Source of the DNA: Puniceicoccales bacterium
GTDB taxonomy: Bacteria > Verrucomicrobiota > Verrucomicrobiia > Opitutales > UBA953
Length of the DNA: 8,285 nucleotides
Direction: 5' to 3'
NCBI GenBank assembly: GCA_031289285.1
Contig: JAITPT010000092.1
Coordinates: 1-8,285 of the forward strand
Shown piece after piece: positions 1 through 5,591 of this stretch. A program made the translations under genes and the position numbers. The number at the start of each line of letters is the position of its first letter. The first letter of the stretch is position 1. The notes beneath the pieces are model-generated. The model had not been told where the DNA came from, searched no databases, and saw only the letters and a program-made list of their open reading frames with translations.

Positions 1-1292
1 GCAACTTCCTCTCTGGCTGCGCAGCGGTCGGCGGGCTGTCTGTCCTCTCCGCATTGCCGGTGAATGCCTTCGCACAAGAAGGCGGACGCAAGACGCTGAA
101 AATCGGCGTCGTCGGTGCCGGCGGACGCGGTTCAGGCGCGGCTGGCGACTTCCTCAATGCGGCAAAAATCGTCGGCGAGAGTGCCCAAATCTGGGCAATC
201 GGCGACGTCTTTGCCTATCGCACCAGCGGCCTCGCAAGTCGCCACAAACTTCCCAGCGAGCGCGTGTTCAACGGCTTCGATGCCTACAAAAAAGTCATAG
301 ACTCGGGCATTGATATCGTGATTTTGGCGACGCCTCCCGGCTTCCGCCCGATTCACATCGAATACGCGATTCAGAAAGGCGTTCACGTCTTTGCTGAAAA
401 GCCCGTCGCAACCGACGCCGCTGGCGTCAACAAAGTTCTCGCTGCGGGTCTCCTCGCGAAGGAGAAAAAACTCGCCATCGTCGCGGGCACACAACGTCGC
501 CACCAGACCGTTTACATCGAGACCATCAAACGCATCCACGACGGCATCATCGGCGACCTCGTCGGCGGCCAAGTCTATTGGAACGGCGGCGGTATCTGGT
601 ATCGCGGTCCCAAGAAGGAATGGACCGACATCGAAAACCAGACCAACAACTGGTATCACCACAATTGGCTCAGCGGCGACAACATCGTCGAGCAGCACGT
701 GCATAACCTCGACGTCATCAACTGGGCGTTCAACGCGCACCCGACGCTGGCCTACACGCTCGGCGGGCGCATGACTCGCAAAGAGCCGGGTGACATCTAT
801 GACCACTTCGCCGTCGAGTTCACCTATCCGGGCGACGTGCGCACGCTCAGCTTCAGCCGCCACGTTCCGTGCGACGACGCCGTCGGCGAAAAAATCGTCG
901 GCACCAAGGGCGTCAGCAACGTTGGCTCTGGCGACATCCGCGACCACAAGGGCAAAGTCCTTTGGAGTTACAAAGAATGGCGCCGCCAAAACAATCCGCG
1001 GGAAATCAACCCCTACGTGAACGAGCATGTCAACCTGCTCAAAAGCATTCGCGCTGGCAACCCGCTCAACGAAGCGCAGGCCGTCGCCGAATCCACCTTC
1101 AACGCCATCATTGGTCGCGAAAGTGCCTACACGGGGAAACGCATCCGCTGGGACGCCGCGCTCGCGACGAACTTCGCGCTCGTTCCTGAGAACATCACCC
1201 GCGACACGCCCGCGCCGACAGCGGGTTCGCTGCGCAAAGTCGTCATTCCGCTTCCCGGCCAATGGCGTGAAGTGCTTGGCAAACGCCGCTAA
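1..1292 (+). CDS. Exported Gfo/Idh/MocA-family oxidoreductase, 5' end outside window
   Basis: NAD(P)-dependent sugar/cyclitol-type oxidoreductase; the actual substrate cannot be told from sequence. The reading frame is open from base 3 (bases 1-2 finish an earlier codon), so the TTG at 54 is an internal Leu and the true start lies upstream. About 429 residues are visible. A signal peptide comes first (3-74). The Rossmann dinucleotide motif GVVGAGGRG lies at 105-131. The family EKP motif, whose Lys is the usual catalytic residue, is at 396-404. A GDNIVEQHVHNLD motif at 675-713 supplies the conserved His/Asp residues of the C-terminal alpha/beta domain. The protein ends in a basic tail (GKRR) at TAA 1290-1292. 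Secreted members of this family with Tat signals are common and often multicopy in Planctomycetota, Verrucomicrobiota and Bacteroidota, usually near sugar-catabolism genes; the neighbours here are regulatory and convergent, so context gives no substrate. Family assignment is firm; the specific reaction is unknown. Confidence 0.93.
   Translation, partial: NFLSGCAAVGGLSVLSALPVNAFAQEGGRKTLKIGVVGAGGRGSGAAGDFLNAAKIVGESAQIWAIGDVFAYRTSGLASRHKLPSERVFNGFDAYKKVIDSGIDIVILATPPGFRPIHIEYAIQKGVHVFAEKPVATDAAGVNKVLAAGLLAKEKKLAIVAGTQRRHQTVYIETIKRIHDGIIGDLVGGQVYWNGGGIWYRGPKKEWTDIENQTNNWYHHNWLSGDNIVEQHVHNLDVINWAFNAHPTLAYTLGGRMTRKEPGDIYDHFAVEFTYPGDVRTLSFSRHVPCDDAVGEKIVGTKGVSNVGSGDIRDHKGKVLWSYKEWRRQNNPREINPYVNEHVNLLKSIRAGNPLNEAQAVAESTFNAIIGRESAYTGKRIRWDAALATNFALVPENITRDTPAPTAGSLRKVVIPLPGQWREVLGKRR
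3..74 (+). other. Signal peptide (visible part), probably Tat-type
   Basis: The first in-frame residues are NFLSGCAAVGGLSVLSALP followed by VNAFA-QEGG. This is a hydrophobic, Gly/Ala/Ser-rich h-region with an A-F-A signal peptidase I site, so cleavage is expected after the Ala codon at 72-74. The moderate hydrophobicity and the NFLSG start fit the end of a twin-arginine motif (RRNFL), and bases 1-2 (gc) are compatible with a preceding Arg codon, but the twin arginines are outside the window. Tat export would suit a cofactor-binding enzyme that folds in the cytoplasm. Confidence 0.75.
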
Positions 1293-1349
1293 GTCGCACA
1301 AACGACACAATCGGCAACTGCATCAAAAAACATTATTCCAAAAAAACAG

Positions 1350-1379
1350 GGCGAACGGAGCAATCCGTTCGCCTTTTTT
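1350..1379 (+). terminator. Rho-independent terminator after the oxidoreductase
   Basis: A perfect 10 bp stem (GGCGAACGGA / TCCGTTCGCC, 1350-1359 and 1364-1373) closes a GCAA loop of the GNRA type and is followed by six T (1374-1379). It lies 57 bases past the oxidoreductase stop codon. Six A at 1341-1346 precede the stem, so on the minus strand the hairpin is also followed by a T-run after a 3-base gap. It could therefore work in both directions between the convergent genes and stop read-through from the VWA gene, though that gene ends about 530 bases away. Confidence 0.93.
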
Positions 1380-1391
1380 GTGCCCAAAAGC

Positions 1392-1545
1392 GAACAAAAA
1401 CGGGAAAAATGGGTTGGCGGCAGTTTTTCTGAATATTTAACCAGACTAAAAAAATTGCTTGCATACCCGACAGTGCTTCGGGAGCGGCTGCGCCAACAAC
1501 ACACAGGCGAGACGCCCGTGCCACGACGCACACTATCACACACGC
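1392..1545 (+). repeat. Interspersed repeat, copy A of two
   Basis: This is the first of two same-orientation, diverged copies; the other is at 1609-1771. Both copies begin GAACAAAAA, followed by a ~60-base core (1402-1461 here) that matches copy B at most positions with 1-base indels. The core includes a 24-base identical stretch (1431-1454) containing ATTTAACCAGACTA and a run of A. The middle part is diverged. The 3' part has an imperfect hairpin, CACAGG/CCCGTG around CGAGACG (1502-1520), then GCCACG and a CA-rich tail. Short reading frames run through it on both strands, but I see no ribosome site, no domain and no coding-like pattern. It may be a non-autonomous mobile or REP-like intergenic element; no transposase is nearby. 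Confidence 0.72.
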
Positions 1546-1608
1546 TGGTCAGTTGCTTTTATCCTAAAACGGCAGTTGGGGTAGGGGCGTCTTGCGGAAC
1601 CTGTTTGT

Positions 1609-1771
1609 GAACAAAAACAAACAAAATGGGAAAAATGGGGCTGGCGGCAGTGCTCCGAATATTTAACCAGACTAAAAAAACTGCTTGACTTGCGGTAGGC
1701 GGCGGGGGCACGGCTGCACCGCGCACAACACGGGCAAGACACCCGTGCCACGCACACACACCACACACCAC
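1609..1771 (+). repeat. Interspersed repeat, copy B of two
   Basis: This is the second copy of the element at 1392-1545, about 63 bases beyond its end. The core is at 1628-1687, with the identical 24-base stretch at 1657-1680. Relative to copy A it carries an extra ACAAACAAAA-like stretch near its start and a different, more GC-rich middle. Its hairpin is perfect: CACGGG/CCCGTG around a 7-base CAAGACA loop (1729-1747). It is followed by GCCACG and a CA-rich tail, as in copy A. The hairpin half of the element resembles a motif I recall as widespread in verrucomicrobial and planctomycete intergenic DNA; that recollection was not checked. Confidence 0.72.
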
Positions 1772-1835
1772 AAGGGCTAAAGGGGACGCTTGGGACTCCG
1801 CGTGACAAATCCCCAAAAGAGCGATTTTTCACCGA

Positions 1836-1911
1836 GGGACGGGTCTCACCCTTGGCAGGTCTCACTCTTGGCAAGGGACGGGTCTCACTCTTGGCAGGTC
1901 TCACTCTTGGC
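1836..1911. repeat. 39 bp tandem repeat overlapping the VWA stop codon
   Basis: Two adjacent units with a 39-base period (from 1836 and from 1875) differ at a single base over the shared 37 bases. Each unit holds two copies of GGTCTCACYCTTGGC, so this 15-mer occurs four times: 1842-1856, 1858-1872, 1881-1895 and 1897-1911. The last copy lies inside the VWA gene and, read on the minus strand, encodes its final Gln-Glu and the TGA stop. The array therefore looks like the gene's 3' end copied outward. The 15-mer has no strong self-complementarity, so it is not an obvious terminator. Confidence 0.85.
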
Positions 1912-4900
1912 GGCGGGCTTGCTCTGCCATTTCGAGCAGACGGCGGTTGGCAGGGAAGTCGCCGAGGACGACGTTGGCGGAACGGATTATGGAGATGAGG
2001 GCAGGCCACGGGATAGAGGCAGCTTCTTCCGCGCCATCTAACTTTTCGGCGAAAAGAGCAGCCGCCGCCGCAAGACGCACACCCGCAGGCGGGACAGAAA
2101 CGAGAGGGACAGCCGTAGAGGTGGCAGGAACGGCAGAGGTGACAGGGACGGCAGAGACAACAGCGGCAGCTGAGGCAGGGGCGGAAGCAGCTGCGGTAGC
2201 GGCAGAGGCAGCAACGGCAGCGGGGGCAGCAGTGGGGGCACTTGGCGAAGCGGCACTGGCACCAGCGGTTACACTGGTGGCGTCTAAGGGGGCGGCGATG
2301 GGGTCGTGGGGGATCGCCCAATCGCGCTCGTGGTAGGTGCCAGAACGCGGGTCTTGGTAACGGGCACGGACAACGCCGACATCACCTACGCCTTCGGGGT
2401 TCAACTCAATGGCATAGACGGCGGTGCCGCTTTCGGCTGCACCAAGCTGGGCGGCGAGGACGGTGTTGTCGCGAAACTGCTCCTTTGCCAAAAGGTGTTT
2501 TTCGTAACCAAGCAGACGCCACGAGAGGACACGCGCTGGGTTGAACTCGACTTGCACTTTCACGTTTTGCGCCGCCACACGCAGAGCACCCGCAAGTTTG
2601 CGGGCAAAGTCTTCACGCGCCTCGGCAGCGTTGTTGCGGTAGGCGTAACGCCCGTTCGCGGCACGAGCAAGCGACTCCAACATGGCGTCGTTGTAGTCGT
2701 CGAAGCCGACGCCGAAACAGTCCAGCGTGACGCCAAGGCGTTTGTTCTCGGCGACGAGGCGGGCGAGGTTTCCCGAGTTGGCGTCGCCGAGGTTTGCCGC
2801 GCCGTCGGTGAGGAGGACGATGCGGTTGAGCGCACCGGGGACACTCGCGGCGCGGTTCTGCGAGTAAGCGGCATCGAGGGCGAGTTCGAGGTTCGTGCCA
2901 CCCTCCGGCGTGATTGCGCCGATTTGGGCGAGCACGGCGTTCGCCGCCGTCGCGCCACGCGATTGGAAGAGCAGACGCGGTGTGCGGGCGAAACCGAGCA
3001 TTCCGACGCTGTCAGTTTTGCGGATGTTTTCCGCGAGAGCGCGAAGGGCCTCGTCGGTGATGGCGCGGCGGTCGGCACGCTCCATCGAGCCGGAGGTGTC
3101 GAGCAACACGGTGAGGTTGAGCGGTTGGTCGGCACCGCGTCCCGTGCTGGCCGTCACTATGCTGAGACGCAGAAAATTGCGGCTGTGCGAAAACGGGTCG
3201 CGCGCTTGCTCCTGCACGAGGGCGACGGTTTCGCCGTGGGCAGGCGGGGCGTCGTTGTAGGCGAGGGCGTTGACAAACTCTTCGGTGCGCAGCGTGGCGC
3301 TTTCGGGGCGGCGGTTTTGGCGGAGCGCCTCGGCGGCAAGCCGAAACGAGGCGTCGCTGACGTTGAGCGAAAATGTGCTGAACGGGTTTTGCGCGGTGGA
3401 AACGTGAGCGCGGCGGACGAGGGGCGGCATGGCGGCAGCGGCGGGTGCGGCGAGTGCGGCGGGTGGCTCGGGTGGAGGAGGAGGGGCGGCGGCGGCAGGT
3501 GCGTCGGGCGAAAGTGGCTCGGGCGGAGGAGGAGGGGCGGCGGCGACGGCAGGGGCGTCGGCGTGAACGCCGCCCACAGAACTTGCTGGGGGCGCGGGAG
3601 CGGCGGGGTGCAACGTAACGGGGTGCTGTTCGGTAAGCAGCCCGTCGGCAGCGTCGTCGGTGTCGGCAGGAACGACGATGTTGCGTTTCCGTGCGGATAA
3701 ACTGACGGTGGAGCGTGGCATGTTAGGCCCCGACCCCCTGCCCGTTCCCACGCCGCCGCCTGCGCCACCGCCAAACCCTCTTGTACTGGCACCCATCGAG
3801 CTGCCTGATTCCAACGTCATCTCCATCTTCGGCATTTCGGGGAGCGAGACGCCTGCTGCACCTTTGGATGTGAGCCTGGGCGCTTTCGTAGCGCGGGCGA
3901 GGTCTCGGGGTTTGGTGCGGTGCTCGCTCATGGAAACGTTTCCGCCGATGTCGGGGCTGTTGCCCAAGGAGCCAGAGCCAGAAAGAGTAACCGTGCCATT
4001 TGCGGCAGCGAGGCTTCCTGCGGAGAGACTCCCTTGGGTGCGTATGCCGCTACCTTCCGTGTTATTATTGTCGGTGCTGAGAGTGAGGGTGCCGTTCTTT
4101 TCAGAACTGCCGGAATTTGAAATAGAACCGCTGGCACCCTCGCCCAAGTGGGAGTCACCCGTCGTGTCGTTCAAGAACACAGTAACTCCCTTTTCTAACA
4201 CGACACTCCCATAGTAGCTGGAGGCACTACGCCCCGAGCCGGAATTCATAATCGCCTCCCCGCTGGCTGCTGTCCCCGTGCCGGAAGACGTGCCGCTGTC
4301 GGTGCTGAGAGTGAGGGTGCCAGTGCCTTTCAAGAGACTGGGGCGATGCTCACCAGTGATGCGAAGGTTGCCACCGCTGCAATTTCCGCCCGCGCCTGTC
4401 ACAAATTCGTCATTGGAGAGAGTGGTGATGTAGAAGGGCGCGATGTAGAGGGCGGCGAACACGAGCGCGGCGCAGGCGCAGCCAGCGAGCGGAAACAAGA
4501 GGCGACGGAAGGAAATGATGTTGGCGGCGGGGGGGGCGGGCTTGGGCGCGGAGGACACCGGACGCAGGACACGGGACACAGTAGAGGACGCAGGACGGGA
4601 GGACGCGGCGGGGGCGACACTCGCGGGGGCAGTGTGGGCGGCGGGGGTGTTCGCGGCGGCGGGGGGGGCGGTGCCGAGTTTTTGCAAGAGGGCGGCGCGG
4701 CGTGGTGCGTCCATGCGGAGGGGGGCGGTGTTGGGCGTGGCGAGGCGCAGGGCTTCCAGCAGGGCGGGGAGGATGGCGGCGGCTTGGTCGCGCCAGAGAT
4801 GCAGGGCGGGGTCGGCGGCGAGCAGGGCGTTGACGGCGGCTTGCTCGGCGGCGTCGGCCTCGCCGAGTAGGACGGCGAGCACGCGGGCTTCGCGGGTGGG

Positions 4901-4951
4901 CGCGGCAGCGGAAGTGTTGTCGGCGCGGGCGGCGGGAATGGTGTTTTTCAT
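1901..4951 (-). CDS. Membrane-anchored YfbK-type VWA protein with anti-sigma-like N-terminus
   Basis: The protein has 1016 residues. The start at 4951 is chosen because ATG overlaps the sigma-factor stop (ATGA) and AAAGGA lies 7 bases upstream. In order: residues 21-70 resemble the short helical N-terminus of membrane anti-sigma or VWA regulators (VLAVLLGEADAAEQAA), without a zinc-binding His/Cys set; an Ala/Pro linker; one TM helix at about 150-178; a Gly/Ser/Thr/Asn-rich segment at 182-345 with repeated GTLTLSTD; a Gly-rich stretch at 391-408; a Pro/Ala-rich repeat at 465-507; the YfbK-type N-terminal region (FSTFSLNVSDASF, about 524-600); a VWA domain at about 611-790 with complete MIDAS (DTSGS 618-622, Thr686, Asp716); and the YfbK C-terminal region (about 796-1016), split by an Ala/Ser/Pro/Thr linker at 885-955. 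VWA domains bind a divalent metal and protein partners. Coupling to the sigma factor suggests it controls that factor; this is inference. E. coli YfbK, as I recall, is about 575 residues. Confidence 0.9.
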   Translation of the reverse strand: MKNTIPAARADNTSAAAPTREARVLAVLLGEADAAEQAAVNALLAADPALHLWRDQAAAILPALLEALRLATPNTAPLRMDAPRRAALLQKLGTAPPAAANTPAAHTAPASVAPAASSRPASSTVSRVLRPVSSAPKPAPPAANIISFRRLLFPLAGCACAALVFAALYIAPFYITTLSNDEFVTGAGGNCSGGNLRITGEHRPSLLKGTGTLTLSTDSGTSSGTGTAASGEAIMNSGSGRSASSYYGSVVLEKGVTVFLNDTTGDSHLGEGASGSISNSGSSEKNGTLTLSTDNNNTEGSGIRTQGSLSAGSLAAANGTVTLSGSGSLGNSPDIGGNVSMSEHRTKPRDLARATKAPRLTSKGAAGVSLPEMPKMEMTLESGSSMGASTRGFGGGAGGGVGTGRGSGPNMPRSTVSLSARKRNIVVPADTDDAADGLLTEQHPVTLHPAAPAPPASSVGGVHADAPAVAAAPPPPPEPLSPDAPAAAAPPPPPEPPAALAAPAAAAMPPLVRRAHVSTAQNPFSTFSLNVSDASFRLAAEALRQNRRPESATLRTEEFVNALAYNDAPPAHGETVALVQEQARDPFSHSRNFLRLSIVTASTGRGADQPLNLTVLLDTSGSMERADRRAITDEALRALAENIRKTDSVGMLGFARTPRLLFQSRGATAANAVLAQIGAITPEGGTNLELALDAAYSQNRAASVPGALNRIVLLTDGAANLGDANSGNLARLVAENKRLGVTLDCFGVGFDDYNDAMLESLARAANGRYAYRNNAAEAREDFARKLAGALRVAAQNVKVQVEFNPARVLSWRLLGYEKHLLAKEQFRDNTVLAAQLGAAESGTAVYAIELNPEGVGDVGVVRARYQDPRSGTYHERDWAIPHDPIAAPLDATSVTAGASAASPSAPTAAPAAVAASAATAAASAPASAAAVVSAVPVTSAVPATSTAVPLVSVPPAGVRLAAAAALFAEKLDGAEEAASIPWPALISIIRSANVVLGDFPANRRLLEMAEQARRQE
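3464..3560 (-). repeat. In-frame 51 bp repeat encoding Pro-rich units
   Basis: Two near-identical stretches, from 3464 and from 3515, are 51 bases (17 codons) apart. They encode PPPPPEP followed by Ala/Pro-rich residues, twice, at about residues 473-508 of the VWA protein. This is probably an extended spacer that sets the VWA core away from the membrane. The period keeps frame, so unit gain or loss would change linker length without breaking the protein. Confidence 0.8.
4069..4321 (-). repeat. 25 bp direct repeat pair inside the VWA gene, encoding GTLTLSTD
   Basis: The 25 bases at 4069-4093 recur exactly at 4297-4321, 228 bases (76 codons) apart and in the same frame. Each encodes the GTLTLSTD motif, at residues 287-294 and 211-218 of the VWA protein. 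A third, diverged relative (GTVTLSGS) lies at residues 319-326. Exact identity at the base level points to recent duplication or conversion rather than amino acid convergence. The motif recalls the GTLTLSG strand of autotransporter-associated repeats. Confidence 0.85.
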
Positions 4952-5529
4952 TGGTGAGTCCTTTCTGTTTCGGCGCGGTGGAATGCGGTGGTGATGCGTT
5001 TGACGATGGTGCTTAGGCGGAAGCCGACGTTGCTCGGCGTGAGGCCGGAGGCGCGGGCGATTTCGGCGTAAGAGAGGTCGTCCTCGAACTTGAGTTTGAC
5101 GAGCAGGCGGTCGTTTGCGGGCAACTCGTCCACGCAGAGGCGCAGCAGCAGGACGGCTTCTTCGTGTTCGAGGTTGTCGGATGGTGTGGTGCCGTCCTCG
5201 CCCTCGGCGGCGAGCAGGTTGGTCTCGGCGGCGGCGGCGGAGTCGAGCGGGGCGAGGCGGGCGTGTTTGCGGCGGTGATTGAAGGCGAGGTTGCGGATGG
5301 CGGTGAAGAGCCAAGCGCGTGGGCTGACGACGGCGGCACCTTGGGCGTGGAGGCGCAGGAAGGCGTCTTGGACGAAGTCTTGTGCGGTGGCGAAGTCGCC
5401 GCCGGAAAGGCGCATGGCATAGCGGAGCAGACGGGATTCTTCGGCGAGGAAGAGGTCGTGCAGACTCAGAGATGCGGCGGGTTCGGCGGTCATGTTATTT
5501 TTGCGTCGGGGAGAAGCGGTGTTCTCCAT
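4948..5529 (-). CDS. ECF-family RNA polymerase sigma factor
   Basis: A 193-residue protein of normal ECF length that directs RNA polymerase to a dedicated promoter set. Sigma region 2 spans about residues 26-92, with AQDFVQDAFLRLH (49-61) as the 2.1/2.2 core and SPRAWLFTAIRNLAFNHRRK (69-88) as the 2.3/2.4 helix. A variable acidic linker follows (about 93-123). Region 4 spans about 125-180, with a helix-turn-helix in LSYAEIARASGLTPSNVGFRL. No extra C-terminal sensory domain is present. The start is uncertain: ATG at 5529 or ATG at 5493 (Met13, which drops a basic 12-residue lead) are both possible, and neither has a clear ribosome site. Its TGA overlaps the ATG of the VWA gene. The kinase gene ends 62 bases upstream, in the same direction. 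The region-4 sequence with SNVGFRL resembles, as I recall, ECF factors paired with VWA or membrane anti-sigma proteins in PVC bacteria. Confidence 0.93.
   Translation of the reverse strand: MENTASPRRKNNMTAEPAASLSLHDLFLAEESRLLRYAMRLSGGDFATAQDFVQDAFLRLHAQGAAVVSPRAWLFTAIRNLAFNHRRKHARLAPLDSAAAAETNLLAAEGEDGTTPSDNLEHEEAVLLLRLCVDELPANDRLLVKLKFEDDLSYAEIARASGLTPSNVGFRLSTIVKRITTAFHRAETERTHQ
4959..4964 (-). promoter_or_regulatory. Shine-Dalgarno site for the VWA gene, inside the sigma gene
   Basis: Read on the minus strand, AAAGGA lies 7 bases before the ATG at 4951, within the last codons of the sigma-factor gene. Together with the ATGA overlap it decides the VWA start, and it argues for translational coupling and roughly matched amounts of the two proteins. 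It is the only clear ribosome site I find among the four minus-strand genes. Confidence 0.8.
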
Positions 5530-5591
5530 TAAGACACGCGAGAGCCAGATTTCTTAGAAGGTATTTTTGCGCGGCGGGGGCGGCGGGGGCG

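Noticed and set aside
54..56. TTG at 54 as the oxidoreductase start
   Set aside because: The frame is open to the window edge and the upstream residues form the first half of a signal peptide, so the codon is internal.
132..1310. 392-residue open frame antisense to the oxidoreductase
   Set aside because: It mirrors the oxidoreductase codons, has no recognisable domain and no ribosome site; long antisense frames are expected in GC-rich coding DNA.
1392..1771. Integron attC sites
   Set aside because: No GTTRRRY/RYYYAAC core pair and no integrase; the hairpin is only 6 bp and lacks attC layout.
1289..1816. Several 60-85-residue frames in the intergenic repeats, including ones with HTGETPVPR-like text
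   Set aside because: They are translations of the two repeat copies and recur in both because the DNA is repeated. No ribosome site or domain; HTGETPVPR-type text is a familiar false gene from this hairpin motif.
1842..1911. Possible CRISPR array
   Set aside because: The 15-base units alternate at 16 and 23 bases with near-identical spacers, overlap a coding end, and no cas gene is nearby. It is a simple tandem repeat.
2306..3700. 464-residue plus-strand open frame across the VWA gene
   Set aside because: It is antisense to the conserved VWA core, with Val/Gly/Arg-biased content typical of a shadow frame.
4952..5314. Extension of the VWA reading frame to an upstream start at 5314, giving 1137 residues
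   Set aside because: The extra 121 residues are Arg/Pro-rich, lie out of frame within the sigma-factor gene, and have no domain. The ATG at 4951 has a ribosome site and the ATGA overlap.
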